Translations under genes and position numbers: made by a program
Shown: piece after piece, positions 48,510 to 57,604 of the stretch
Position numbering within the stretch: the first letter of the stretch is position 1
Layout: every line of letters begins with the position of its first letter
Assembly: GCA_030159235.1 (NCBI GenBank)
Contig: BSBG01000009.1
Location: 85,592-149,591, forward strand
Reading direction: 5' to 3'
DNA length: 64,000 nucleotides
From: Bacillus safensis
GTDB lineage: Bacteria; Bacillota; Bacilli; Bacillales; Bacillaceae
Notes under the pieces: generated by a model
Seen by the model: only the letters and a program-made list of their open reading frames with translations
What the model was told of the DNA's origin: nothing
Databases searched by the model: none

Positions 48510-49848
48510 ATATTTTGGTATTTATGCTCATTCTGGCAGAAGGCGCTACAGGAAAAAGATATTCAAATCCTTTATTAGATGCCTTAAACAGGGTAATACT
48601 AATGTCTGTATATGGAATATATGCATACATTTCGTGACTTGGAGCTTGATCCCTTGAGCCACTGACGGTAATTCTTCCATTTTTGTAAATAACAATGCCT
48701 GCTCTATAATTAATAGAGGGTGTAACTAAACCAAAGTCATTAAAACCCACTGTTGCATCATGATCAATTACATAATAATTCATACTTTTATCTTTTTTAC
48801 CCTGTTTAAAAATAATATTTTTATCTGTTGGTTTCTTCTGTTTTTTAAATTTCCCATTCTTGTCATATAGCCTAGTATAGTTTACATTCTTTTTGAATGT
48901 TGTTTTCGATCCATTTTTCGTAAATCTAACAGCAGTTTCGACCATTGTTCGATGAGTACCATTAGAGAAACTAAACGATCTATTATCTCCACCAAACTTA
49001 TCTTTAGATGTTATTCCGCTTATTATTGAAGCAGCTGGTGCATATTTAGTTGGTATAAATGTGCGGTAATTCACACCTATTTGATTCGGATAATAATCAA
49101 CAGGAGGCGTATATCCTGAGGTACTTAATTTGTTATTTTCTGGAATTTTAATAACTTTAATATATTCGTAAGGTCTATAGTAATATGATTTAGCATCTGC
49201 AAAACTAATGGTTTGACCTCTCTTACTCAACTCTAAATTAATTTTTTTGATCTCAGAATCACTTAATCTATTATACACTACAAATTTATACGAATACGTT
49301 TCACCACTTTTAATCTCTGAATCTTTAAAACCATTACTGGCATCATCCGAAATAAGCTTATCATCTTTATACAGCTCTATTTTCCCACTAAAATTATCAT
49401 TAACATTTCCTCTCAATTTTAAATTAATTGAGTTATCAATAATAGTACTATCTATGTAGTCATCATTATTCAAAGGATTTGTATCATCTTTTGCATCGTT
49501 CGCATCATTTGAATTCATCAACTTCATCTTTTTAAAAGCTAATGTTTTTGTGTCCACCTTTATTACATCAATCTTTTTGCCTTCTTTAAACCTTAGAATA
49601 TCATATTCTATAGGGGTATTTTCTTCTAATCTCTTATGGGTAAATGTAGGCTCTGTTCCTTTCCATAATAACTCACCATTGGAATATACCTTGTAAGTAT
49701 CCCCACTATCTTCCCAATTAAGTTCAATTTCATTCACACTAGATTTAACATTTACTTGTGATGATTCTAGTTCCTCCGCTTTTAAATCTTGAACAAAAAA
49801 CAGAAACGAAAACAAAATTACAGCTGAAAAAAACAACTTATAGTTCAA
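48508..49848 (-). CDS. Secreted DUF3238 protein
   Basis: 446 residues from TTG 49848, behind GGGAGGG (ATG 49878 lies before this site). Signal peptide 1-24 (KLFFSAVILFSFLFFVQDLKAEE). The N-terminal half has two fibronectin-III-like beta modules (LNWEDSGDTYKVYSNGELLW; LKLRGNVNDNFSGKIELYKD). The C-terminal half (about 240-446: YRTFIPTKYAPA, KFGGDNRSFSFSNGTHRT, YVIDHDATVGFNDFG) resembles DUF3238, known from bacillar extracellular proteins; function unknown. AT-rich compared with neighbours. It sits on a 2 kb insert with a convergent membrane-protein gene. Confidence 0.85.
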   Translation of the reverse strand: MNYKLFFSAVILFSFLFFVQDLKAEELESSQVNVKSSVNEIELNWEDSGDTYKVYSNGELLWKGTEPTFTHKRLEENTPIEYDILRFKEGKKIDVIKVDTKTLAFKKMKLMNSNDANDAKDDTNPLNNDDYIDSTIIDNSINLKLRGNVNDNFSGKIELYKDDKLISDDASNGFKDSEIKSGETYSYKFVVYNRLSDSEIKKINLELSKRGQTISFADAKSYYYRPYEYIKVIKIPENNKLSTSGYTPPVDYYPNQIGVNYRTFIPTKYAPAASIISGITSKDKFGGDNRSFSFSNGTHRTMVETAVRFTKNGSKTTFKKNVNYTRLYDKNGKFKKQKKPTDKNIIFKQGKKDKSMNYYVIDHDATVGFNDFGLVTPSINYRAGIVIYKNGRITVSGSRDQAPSHEMYAYIPYTDISITLFKASNKGFEYLFPVAPSARMSINTKI

Positions 49849-49930
49849 AAGAATCCCTCCCTCAAACAAAACTAACACACAATAATTTACAATACAATAT
49901 TTTGTATATATTTATTTTTTTTACTTTTAA

Positions 49931-49964
49931 AAAAGATCAAAGATTTTACTCTTTGATCTTGAAG
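49931..49964 (-). terminator. Terminator of the DUF418 gene
   Basis: On the minus strand AAGATCAAAGA / TCTTTGATCTT with loop GTAAAA and a T-run behind. It lies just behind repeat copy B. Confidence 0.85.
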
Positions 49965-49970
49965 AAACGA

Positions 49971-50089
49971 TTTATTTCCAATACACCCATTTTCCCATAA
50001 GCCATTCCACCGGACCTCTTCTCCACTTCTTCAGATAGAGGTAGCTGATGAACAGCTGTGCTGTGTACAGTCCGACAGCAAGCAGCAGC
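49971..50089 (-). repeat. Direct repeat B: 3' end of the intact DUF418 gene
   Basis: 119 bp, same orientation as copy A at 47876-47994, four synonymous mismatches. Together the copies bracket the 2 kb AT-rich DUF3238 insert. Confidence 0.9.
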
Positions 50090-51102
50090 CCAAACATTGA
50101 CCCCATTTGTCCAAAGAGACCAAGTCCATAAGAATAGAAAATCGTTGTACAAATAATCGATTGCGCCAAATAATTTGATAGAGACAAACGGCCAAGCCCC
50201 GCAAGCAGACGTTTGAGACCTTGGGCTGCCTTCGAATAGTAGAAAACAAGAAAGGCTTGAATATACCCGATCGTCAGCACATAGGCACCAAGCGTAATCA
50301 CCATTTCACTCCAAGGGGCATCAATGAACGTCGCACATTTTAGCACAAGCCCAATCACAATCATCCAGACCCAGCCTTTTCGATAGGCCATTCCTCGATC
50401 TTCTTCTGTCAGATGACCTTTTTTCCCAATAGCCATGCCGAGCAGTGCAAACGGACCGATCATGATCGTACCGAATAGAAAACCTAGGATCGGCATCAGC
50501 GTAATGGTCACGATTGCCATAATAATGGTCACAATCATCATATCGTCTTCAATCGTAACCCGGCTCAATAAAATATCACCGTATGCACCCTTCGCATACA
50601 CATCGGTTAATAATTCATCAGTCCCATAAACAAGTTTCATCATGTATGGCAAAACGACTAATGACAACGCTCCAAGCACACCCGACCAAATAAGCATTGT
50701 TTTGATCCGGCTGCTCAAAAACATCATCAAGAAAAACGTACAAGCTCCATAATAAAGAAGAATGTCACCATTCCAAACAAAGATGTAATGCAGCATCCCA
50801 AGCACAATAAGACCAAAGCCCCGGCGAACGACAATGGCATTCGTATTTAGTCCCTTAGCTTTCGTCGATTCAATCAGCTTAATAAAAGAATACCCAAACA
50901 AAAAGGAGAAAATCGGATAAAAAGACCCCTGGAACAAAATCTCCGTTACATATACCCCGAATTCCTGCCCCCAAATACTCGAATCATACATTTTCTCAAA
51001 ATCATAATCATATTGAAAATTAAGCATATTCACAATTAAAATACCTAATAAACTAAAACCACGTAAACTATCAATAAACTCAACCCTAGATCCCTTCAAC
51101 AC
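49972..51102 (-). CDS. DUF418 membrane protein
   Basis: About 376 residues, eight to ten membrane segments. N-terminal RVEFIDSLRGFSLLGILIVN is the DUF418 start; the C-terminal domain (GLGRLSLSNYLAQSIICTTI, LYTAQLFISYLYLKKWRRGP) is the Pfam DUF418 part. Start GTG 51102 or TTG 51099, both behind GAAGGAG. Transporter or acyltransferase-like fold; function not established. Its 3' end is duplicated at 47876-47994. Confidence 0.9.
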   Translation of the reverse strand: MLKGSRVEFIDSLRGFSLLGILIVNMLNFQYDYDFEKMYDSSIWGQEFGVYVTEILFQGSFYPIFSFLFGYSFIKLIESTKAKGLNTNAIVVRRGFGLIVLGMLHYIFVWNGDILLYYGACTFFLMMFLSSRIKTMLIWSGVLGALSLVVLPYMMKLVYGTDELLTDVYAKGAYGDILLSRVTIEDDMMIVTIIMAIVTITLMPILGFLFGTIMIGPFALLGMAIGKKGHLTEEDRGMAYRKGWVWMIVIGLVLKCATFIDAPWSEMVITLGAYVLTIGYIQAFLVFYYSKAAQGLKRLLAGLGRLSLSNYLAQSIICTTIFYSYGLGLFGQMGSMFGLLLAVGLYTAQLFISYLYLKKWRRGPVEWLMGKWVYWK

Positions 51103-51214
51103 GACAGCTCCTTCGAACAATATAAAGATAAAGCATATTTATCCTACCACACTTTTTAAAAATTGGTTCATCTACCCATGTGAAAACATGTGTTTTAAGG
51201 TAAATTTAATAAAA

Positions 51215-51238
51215 AAACCTAGAATCTACATTCTAGGT
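51215..51238 (-). terminator. Terminator behind a small ORF
   Basis: AACCTAGAAT / ATTCTAGGT, 9-bp stem with a 4-base loop and, on the minus strand, TTTTTTTATT. The stop codon of the 37-codon ORF (51233-51346) lies in the stem. Confidence 0.8.
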
Positions 51239-51346
51239 ATCATACTGATGACTTTGTTCTTTTCGCATCATACGCTTCAAATAAAAATTCCCAAACGAGC
51301 GAAAAAACGATGTTTCTTTTTTAATTCTTTGTTTTGATTGAAACAA
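51233..51346 (-). CDS. Possible 37-residue basic protein
   Basis: TTG 51346 has AAAAGGGGTG 6 bases upstream and the frame ends exactly in a strong terminator. The product (FQSKQRIKKETSFFRSFGNF…, 10 Lys/Arg in 37) is very basic and has no recognised relative. Spacing of ribosome site, start, stop and terminator is that of a real gene; codon evidence is too short to be firm. Confidence 0.45.
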   Translation of the reverse strand: MFQSKQRIKKETSFFRSFGNFYLKRMMRKEQSHQYDT

Positions 51347-51370
51347 AAAAACACCCCTTTTTATGTAGAG

Positions 51371-51781
51371 TCATTTTCTCTCATCACCCAAACCCATCTC
51401 CTGACACGCCCAAGCATCCACCTCTACATTTAAAGCTGGGGAAGCCAAGGCAACTACATAAATCATCGTCATACAAGGCAAATGATTGCCTAAAAACTGT
51501 CCCATGATTCGTTTCCTACTCTCAGCATCGAACTCTCCCACGAGATAAAATACTAATTTCGTTATATCTTCCACAGCCATATCTGCCGCTTCTACGTTTC
51601 GTTTCACATTCTCTAACGCTAGTTCGAGCTGCTCCAACGGGCTCTCTGGGATTGTACCATCTGCCTCCATGCCCACCTGACCTGACAGTGTTAACCAACG
51701 CTGTGGTCCGGTTGTCTCTATTTGATGGGTATATGGTGCGACTGGCGGATGAATGGTCTCAGGATTACGTGATGTTCTCAT
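51371..51781 (-). CDS. RidA/YjgF-family protein
   Basis: 136 residues from ATG 51781, behind AAAGGGG. RidA fold pattern with LSGQVGMEADGTIP (substrate pocket) and VEDITKLVFYLVG, VALASPALNVEVDAWA with the usual acidic residue near the C-terminus. RidA proteins hydrolyse reactive enamines/imines, but subfamilies vary; the normally conserved Arg in the RxxxxVA strand is not seen here (MIYVVALASP), so activity is uncertain. Monocistronic. Confidence 0.87.
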   Translation of the reverse strand: MRTSRNPETIHPPVAPYTHQIETTGPQRWLTLSGQVGMEADGTIPESPLEQLELALENVKRNVEAADMAVEDITKLVFYLVGEFDAESRKRIMGQFLGNHLPCMTMIYVVALASPALNVEVDAWACQEMGLGDERK

Positions 51782-51896
51782 AAATAAAAACCCCTTTTCT
51801 GAAAATACAGTCAATTTTTATCATCATATCAAACTTTCTACCATATTCAGATATTTATGCTCATGGTAAACCTAAAAAAACAATTGCACCAGCAAG

Positions 51897-52661
51897 CTAT
51901 AATTCTTGTTTTCTAAAAAGAAACCATCCGATGAGAAAAAAGAAAACAATCAATACCGATACACCTAGAAGACTTGTAAGTGCATGATCCGAATAAGTCC
52001 CCTTATGAATCATCTCTTCGGCTGCACTTGTCACGCCCTTAGGCGCATACTTCCCTAATGTCTCTTCATAAAATGAAGGAACAGTAAACAGAATAAGGTT
52101 GATCAAAAGCGAAACACCGCCAGCTGTGACGGAACGCTGAAAAAATGCCGAAGCACAAATGGTCGACACCACAATGAGCAGTAGGTTTGGATAATAAAGA
52201 AGTGTTCCTTTTAACACATTGACCCAATCCAGATGCCCAAATTGAATGTCCACATAATAAACAGAGACAAGCACCGCCACTACCAAACTAAACAAAGTCA
52301 AACAGGCATAGGCACATATTTTTGATACATAATAATTGGTTCGACTGATCGGTTTCACCATAATCATCGCAATCACCCCAGAGGCACGCTCTCCAGCGAT
52401 CGTCCCCATCACGAGCATAATCAGGATAAAAACCCCAAGCGAATCAAATTTACTCAACGCACTCGCTAAAGCCTCTCCAGCGCTGGGCTCTGGTATATAA
52501 AATGTGGACCCTTCAGGTAAATTAGCTGATTTCGATAAAAGATCCGGCAGCATTTTGAGTGTAATAGGCTGTGTGATCATTAAAATCGTAAAAATGATCG
52601 GTACAAATAAGATTTTATAACTAGTGAATAACTCCCTAAATTCCTTTTTCAACATCATCAT
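51897..52661 (-). CDS. yxlG: ABC-2 type permease (YxlG-like)
   Basis: 254 residues, six membrane segments, with FDSLGVFILIMLVMGTIAGE and SGVIAMIMVKPISRTNYY typical of the NosY/YxlG group. Its start overlaps the ATPase stop by 4 bases. Together with the YxlE- and YxlF-like genes it makes an exporter of unknown substrate. Confidence 0.87.
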   Translation of the reverse strand: MMMLKKEFRELFTSYKILFVPIIFTILMITQPITLKMLPDLLSKSANLPEGSTFYIPEPSAGEALASALSKFDSLGVFILIMLVMGTIAGERASGVIAMIMVKPISRTNYYVSKICAYACLTLFSLVVAVLVSVYYVDIQFGHLDWVNVLKGTLLYYPNLLLIVVSTICASAFFQRSVTAGGVSLLINLILFTVPSFYEETLGKYAPKGVTSAAEEMIHKGTYSDHALTSLLGVSVLIVFFFLIGWFLFRKQEL

Positions 52662-53575
52662 ACCGTCACAACCTTCATGAAAATATCCTCAAGCGTCAGC
52701 TGAGATATTTGATAATGGAGGAGAACACCGCCAGCTTCAATAATGAGACGAGGCAGCTCCTGCAATGCCATTTGTTGATCGTTGACTCGCACCTGATAAG
52801 CGTCTCCAGTCTCAATGCAATCCTCCACCCAATCCCGCTCCTTTAACAAAGCCACTAATTTCGTATTCTGTTCTTCTAATTGAAATTCAATCACTGGCTG
52901 GATATAGTCTTCTTTGATCTGTTTCACGGAAGAGGACATCTCAATTTTTCCGCTGTTGATCATGATAATATGATCCGCCACTCGTTCAATGTCATCTAAA
53001 ATATGGGTCGACATAAAGATCAGCATCTCATGCTTTAAACGCTCAATCAAAGTCAGGACATCTTTTCTTCCCATTGGATCAAGTGCGGACACAGGTTCAT
53101 CTAGAATAAGAACCTTCGGGCTGTTGATGAGTGCCTGCGCAATGGCAAGCCTTTGCTTCATCCCTCCACTATAGCTGCCAATGGCACGATCCTTCGCCTC
53201 ATAAATGCCGCAAAGCTTCAATAACTCCTCCGTTTTGGAACGAATGATTTTTTTCTCTAAATGAAATAACCCGCCAACCCAATACATCCACTCCTGACCC
53301 GTCATATCCTGAAAAAATGCCGGCTGCTGCGGACAATACCCGATCACATGACTGATTTGATCCATGTCCTTTGTGGCATCCAAACCAGCCACCTTCACGA
53401 CGCCAGACGTAGGACGAGCAAGCCCTGTCAAAATCCGGATCGCCGTTGTCTTTCCCGCTCCATTGGCTCCTAAGAAGCCGACACATCCAACCTCCCCAAC
53501 AGAAAACGAAACATCTTTTAAAACTTCATGCCGACCATACGATTTCGTTAACCCATAACATTCCAACATATTCAA
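52658..53575 (-). CDS. yxlF: ABC transporter ATP-binding protein (YxlF-like)
   Basis: 305 residues. Walker A GANGAGKTTA, signature YSGGMKQRLAIA, Walker B VLILDEPVSALDP, H-loop STHILDD; a C-terminal regulatory segment of about 90 residues follows. TTG 53575 is 6 bases behind GGGGGG; an ATG at 53569 is possible. Operon with YxlE- and YxlG-like genes. Confidence 0.93.
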   Translation of the reverse strand: MNMLECYGLTKSYGRHEVLKDVSFSVGEVGCVGFLGANGAGKTTAIRILTGLARPTSGVVKVAGLDATKDMDQISHVIGYCPQQPAFFQDMTGQEWMYWVGGLFHLEKKIIRSKTEELLKLCGIYEAKDRAIGSYSGGMKQRLAIAQALINSPKVLILDEPVSALDPMGRKDVLTLIERLKHEMLIFMSTHILDDIERVADHIIMINSGKIEMSSSVKQIKEDYIQPVIEFQLEEQNTKLVALLKERDWVEDCIETGDAYQVRVNDQQMALQELPRLIIEAGGVLLHYQISQLTLEDIFMKVVTV

Positions 53576-53589
53576 GCGAATCCCCCCTA

Positions 53590-53781
53590 CTAAGAATGTT
53601 TACGACCAAAAATGAAATACGCAATAGGACCGGCACTCGCCACAAACACAATCACCAAAGCCCAAACCCACTTCATCTCTCCTCTGATCCTCGATGGATC
53701 TCTTTTCAGCAAATCAAACAAACCAATCCCCATCAAAATCGCTTGCAGCAGAATAAGAGGTAATATCATCTTCATATCCAT
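53590..53781 (-). CDS. yxlE: Small membrane protein (YxlE-like, PLDc_N)
   Basis: 63 residues from ATG 53781 behind AAAGGAG. Two membrane segments and the PLD N-terminal pattern (GLFDLLKRDPSRIRGEMKWVWALV, shortened here to its key residues LKRDPSRIRGEMKW, and GPIAYFIFGR). B. subtilis YxlE is a similar small membrane protein in the sigY operon and affects SigY activity. Here no sigY or anti-sigma gene accompanies it. Confidence 0.85.
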   Translation of the reverse strand: MDMKMILPLILLQAILMGIGLFDLLKRDPSRIRGEMKWVWALVIVFVASAGPIAYFIFGRKHS

Positions 53782-53900
53782 CCACGCCACTCCTTTTTCA
53801 AACACCAATTTGTTTTGGTATTACTTCTTTTGACGACATGAAGAGTGAATTCGTTCAAATGGATTTTATTTTTATTGGTCGAATGATCTACAAGATATAA

Positions 53901-53933
53901 AAAAGCCCAGTGAAGGTTAGTTCACTGGGCTTG
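53901..53933. terminator. Bidirectional terminator
   Basis: AAGCCCAGTGAA / TTCACTGGGCTT, perfect 12-bp stem with a 6-base loop; for the minus-strand DUF2726 gene a T-run follows. Confidence 0.88.
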
Positions 53934-53982
53934 CTTGTTAAAGAATCTCTATCCTTATTTATAAATTACAAGTTTTTACTTA

Positions 53983-54900
53983 TTAACTGCCAACACTAAA
54001 TATTGCTAATCGATATTTTTTCTCAAAATGATTAATTCTTTTAGATATTTCTTGATTTAAAACACTTTTTCTTTTATTATCAAGAAATTCTACCAACTGT
54101 TCGTACAAATCAAATATCATTATCTCCTCTAATAATTCACTTTCAGATATAGGAAATCTCTGTGCCTTCATGCCACTAACTGTAATTAAACCCTTCTCAT
54201 CGTCTATATACAACCAGCTAACCCCGTAATAATTTCCCTTTTCATCCTTGCCAATCCAAACATTCGGAATTAGACTTTTGATTTTTTTTTGTTCAGAAAG
54301 CTTTCTAATCTCATTTCTTATCTCAAAGCTCAAAAATAATGGAAACTTTTCTTTTTTATCACCTATGGAATAAATTGATTCAGGAGAAAATGGTTCATCA
54401 TATGGAATTGTCCCATTCTCTTGTGCTTTATAGAAGGCTTCAGCTAAAAACCAAACATCAACACACCAACTCAAAAGATCAAGATTACGATATTTTGTGT
54501 CTAAGTACCGAGAGTTAATTCTCAATAAAGGAAGATCAAATCTATCTGCTAGTCTATTTTTAATATCATCCCGAAATTTTTGAGTTTCTGTTCTATGATA
54601 TTTCCCATCAAATTCAACTGAAAATAATGGTAGAAACGTCTGGTTATCATAGACAGTAAAATCAAAGTGTGATTTTAAGGCAAAAGAATACTCTTCATTT
54701 GAGATTCCACTCTTCGTAATAGAAAAAATATCTGCTAGCCTTACTTTTGGAAATACAGAAGTATTAACGTTTTTACAAACTTTATTGATTCTTTCATAAG
54801 TTATATTTTCATATTTATTAAATATTTCCTTGTTCACTATTCCTCTTATCCTCTCAGTAATTTTTTTGCACACAATTATATAAATCAATAAATAATTCAT
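53983..54900 (-). CDS. DUF2726 domain protein (nuclease-like)
   Basis: 305 residues from ATG 54900; a GTG at 54837 behind AAGAGGAATA is an alternative giving 284 residues without the hydrophobic N-terminus. DUF2726 at about 70-180: FDFTVYDNQTFLPLFSVEFD (Asp and Glu of a PD-(D/E)XK-like core), GKYHRTETQKFRDDIKNRLA and LPLLRINSRYLDT. DUF2726 is related to restriction-like endonuclease folds and occurs near mobile or defence genes. AT-rich, alone, terminators on both sides. 54901-55160 upstream is AT-rich without a gene. Confidence 0.82.
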   Translation of the reverse strand: MNYLLIYIIVCKKITERIRGIVNKEIFNKYENITYERINKVCKNVNTSVFPKVRLADIFSITKSGISNEEYSFALKSHFDFTVYDNQTFLPLFSVEFDGKYHRTETQKFRDDIKNRLADRFDLPLLRINSRYLDTKYRNLDLLSWCVDVWFLAEAFYKAQENGTIPYDEPFSPESIYSIGDKKEKFPLFLSFEIRNEIRKLSEQKKIKSLIPNVWIGKDEKGNYYGVSWLYIDDEKGLITVSGMKAQRFPISESELLEEIMIFDLYEQLVEFLDNKRKSVLNQEISKRINHFEKKYRLAIFSVGS

Positions 54901-55167
54901 GTATGACTCTTCGACTTTAAGTATAAAAATCCTTTTATAATATCCCCTCAGTTAAAGGTTAAAAGCCATATTTATTTTTATTCTCATTAGTCGAATTTCC
55001 AGAGACATTTGATACATAAAAAGTCTTCAAGAAAGTGTTTTTACTCTGATAAATGGGTATTGTAAAAGCTCATAAACATTGAATTAATACCGATTTAAAT
55101 TAAAGATTTCTTAAGTCAAACATTACCTCATCTACTTTAATATACAATATTAACTTGACACAAAAAC

Positions 55168-55196
55168 ACCCCTTTAGAAACGATATCTAAAGGGGT
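55168..55196 (-). terminator. glmS terminator
   Basis: ACCCCTTTAG / CTAAAGGGGT, 10-bp stem with a 9-base loop, followed on the minus strand by GTTTTTGTG. Confidence 0.85.
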
Positions 55197-55222
55197 ATCA
55201 AAAATCCGATTTTATTTAATCC

Positions 55223-57025
55223 CTACTCCACCGTCACACTCTTCGCAAGGTTACGTGGTTTATCCACATCACACCCGCGGTGAAGTGCTGCGTAGTAAGC
55301 AATTAGCTGTAATGGAACAACAGATGCAAGTGGTGCAAGTGCTGGGTGTACAGCTGGAAGGACGAAACGGTCGCCTTCGTCTTCTAGGCCTTTTAGTGAG
55401 ATGACACATGGGTTTGCTCCGCGTGCAACAACTTCTTTGACGTTACCGCGAATGCTGAGGTTCACGTGCTCTTGTGTTGCAAGGGCAATGACTGGTGTGC
55501 CTTCTTCAATCAAAGCAATTGTGCCGTGTTTGAGTTCTCCGCCAGCAAAGCCTTCTGCTTGGATGTATGAGATCTCTTTTAGTTTTAGTGAACCTTCAAG
55601 GCACACATAGTAGTCAAGTCCTCTGCCGATAAAGAATGCATTACGCGTCAGTGTGAAGAAATCACGAGCGATTTGTTCCATTTCATCCTTTTGATCCACA
55701 AGAGCTTCCATTGCGTTTGCTACAATACCAAGCTCTTTCACAAGATCAAAGTCAAGAGATTGACCGTTTAATTCAGCTGCAACAGATGCAAGGATCGCAA
55801 GTACAGCGATTTGTGCTGTGTAGGCTTTTGTTGAAGCCACTGCGATTTCTGGTCCTGCATGAAGAAGCAATGTGAAGTCCGCTTCACGAGAAAGCGTAGA
55901 TCCTGGTACGTTTGTGATCGTTAATGCTTTATGACCAAGCTCTTTGACTTGAACAAGTACAGCACGGCTGTCCGCAGTCTCCCCAGATTGAGAAAGGAAG
56001 ATGAACAACGGTTTTTTCGATAGAAGCGGCATGTTATAAGAGAATTCACTTGCTACATGGACTTCTACAGGTACTTTTGCCCAGTCTTCAATGTATTGTT
56101 TACCGACAAGTCCAGCATGGTAGCTCGTTCCGCAAGCCACAATGTAAATGCGGTCTGCTTCTGCTACTGCGCTTGCGATATCGCCAGCAACTGACAGCTT
56201 GCCGTTTTCATCTTGATATTCTTGGATGATTTTACGCATCACAAGCGGCTGTTCATCCGTTTCTTTTAACATGTAGTGAGGATATGTGCCTTTCTCAATG
56301 TCGCTTGCATCAAGCTCAGCAATATAAGAAGGGCGTGTCATGATATCACCGTCAAGGTTTTTAATGATGACCTCGTCTTTCGTGACAATGACCATTTCTT
56401 TATCCATTAATTCCGCATATTCGTTTGTTACTTGAAGCATCGCCATTGCATCAGAAGCCACAACGTTGAAGTCTTCACCGAAACCAACCAATAATGGGCT
56501 TTTGTTTTTCGCCACATAGATTGTTTCTTTGTTTTCGTTATCGAAAAGGGCAATCGCGTAAGAGCCTTTTAGTTGAAGAAGCGTTTGACGGAAAGCTTCC
56601 TCTGTATCAAGACCTCTATTCACAAATTGTTCGATGACTTGAACAACAACCTCTGTATCTGTGTCGCTTTTTAGTGTGACGTCTTGTAAATATTCGCGTG
56701 TCAATTGTACATAATTCTCGATGACACCGTTATGAACAAGCGTAAAACGGCCAGAAGCACTTTGATGCGGATGTGCATTTAGATGGCTTGGTACACCGTG
56801 TGTTGCCCAACGTGTATGTCCGATTCCTGCTGAAGATGCCACGTTTGCATCAACGACTTCACGAAGCTCAGCGATACGTCCTTTTTCTTTGAACACATGT
56901 ACGCCTTCTTCGTTTGCCACAGCGATACCTGCTGAATCATACCCACGGTACTCAAGCTTCTCTAAACCCTTTAATAAGATTTCCTTCGCATCATTCTGAC
57001 CAATATAACCTACGATTCCACACAT
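55223..57025 (-). CDS. glmS: Glutamine-fructose-6-phosphate aminotransferase GlmS
   Basis: 600 residues. N-terminal class II glutaminase with nucleophile Cys2 ([12 protein letters not shown]), two SIS sugar-isomerase domains (about 285-430 and 455-595: [25 protein letters not shown]) and the C-terminal [12 protein letters not shown]. Makes glucosamine 6-phosphate from fructose 6-phosphate and glutamine for cell-wall synthesis. Ribosome site GGGAGGAAG. Regulated by the glmS ribozyme in its leader. Confidence 0.98.
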   Translation of the reverse strand: MCGIVGYIGQNDAKEILLKGLEKLEYRGYDSAGIAVANEEGVHVFKEKGRIAELREVVDANVASSAGIGHTRWATHGVPSHLNAHPHQSASGRFTLVHNGVIENYVQLTREYLQDVTLKSDTDTEVVVQVIEQFVNRGLDTEEAFRQTLLQLKGSYAIALFDNENKETIYVAKNKSPLLVGFGEDFNVVASDAMAMLQVTNEYAELMDKEMVIVTKDEVIIKNLDGDIMTRPSYIAELDASDIEKGTYPHYMLKETDEQPLVMRKIIQEYQDENGKLSVAGDIASAVAEADRIYIVACGTSYHAGLVGKQYIEDWAKVPVEVHVASEFSYNMPLLSKKPLFIFLSQSGETADSRAVLVQVKELGHKALTITNVPGSTLSREADFTLLLHAGPEIAVASTKAYTAQIAVLAILASVAAELNGQSLDFDLVKELGIVANAMEALVDQKDEMEQIARDFFTLTRNAFFIGRGLDYYVCLEGSLKLKEISYIQAEGFAGGELKHGTIALIEEGTPVIALATQEHVNLSIRGNVKEVVARGANPCVISLKGLEDEGDRFVLPAVHPALAPLASVVPLQLIAYYAALHRGCDVDKPRNLAKSVTVE

Positions 57026-57140
57026 AAATATTCTTCCTCCCGATCATGTGAAAGGGACAAAGAAAGCCTACTAAAATAGAAGGGACATTTCTTCGTCCCT
57101 CTCTACATGTTTAATTTGGGAGATCATGTGTATTCCCTTT

Positions 57141-57290
57141 GTACAAAGAGTCACCTCTTTGCTTTAAAGAAACACTTGCGGCTGTGATCTCTATTTTTGA
57201 TCAGCCGGGAGGCATCCGCCGAAAATTCGATAACCTCCATCCTCGTCAACTAAGCATCTATCGTCCGATCGCTTAGTTCGGGCGCTATAA
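57141..57290 (-). ncRNA. glmS ribozyme
   Basis: The minus strand carries GCGCCCGAACT, GTTGACGAGGATGGAGG, TTATCGA, TTCGGCGGATGCCTCCC and GGCTG...CACAGCC...AAGCAAAGAGGTGACTCTTTG, that is the catalytic core and P3-P4 elements. Cleavage is expected 5' of the G opposite 57285. GlcN6P activates self-cleavage and mRNA decay, shutting off glmS. Confidence 0.96.
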
Positions 57291-57358
57291 TTATAAGAGA
57301 GTTTCTGAACATCTACCCTGCCTTTCCCGATAGAATAAAATCCAGTAACACAAGGATG

Positions 57359-57387
57359 ATTGTACTATAAGGTCTGACCTCCGTCAA
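57359..57387 (-). promoter_or_regulatory. glmS promoter
   Basis: -35 TTGACG (57382-57387) and -10 TACAAT (57359-57364), 17-base spacer, minus strand; gives a start some 70 bases before the ribozyme cleavage site. The stretch 57388-57560 between this promoter and glmM shows no gene. Confidence 0.85.
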
Positions 57388-57563
57388 TCACAATGTAGCA
57401 GGTGATCCCCTTCATTTGTGAAAGGTAAGACCTCCCTACACTATATGCGATGAGGCTTGTCACGTTCTACCTTTGATGTGCTCTCCTATGTATGAAGGCA
57501 GCAGCAAGGTTGCCCTCGCTTATAAGATTCGTACAAATCCATCCATTTATGTCGTTTATTCGA

Positions 57564-57598
57564 AAAAAAAAGCAAACCGCAGTTTTGCGATTTGCTTT
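57564..57598 (-). terminator. glmM terminator
   Basis: GCAAATCGCA / TGCGGTTTGC around AAAC on the minus strand (one wobble), followed by a run of nine T. Confidence 0.85.
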
Positions 57599-57604
57599 CA
57601 TCTA

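Noticed and set aside
51371..51781. RidA-like gene as part of the yxl operon
   Set aside because: 115 bases separate them and the RidA-like gene has its own ribosome site and a different neighbour downstream; no evidence for a shared transcript.
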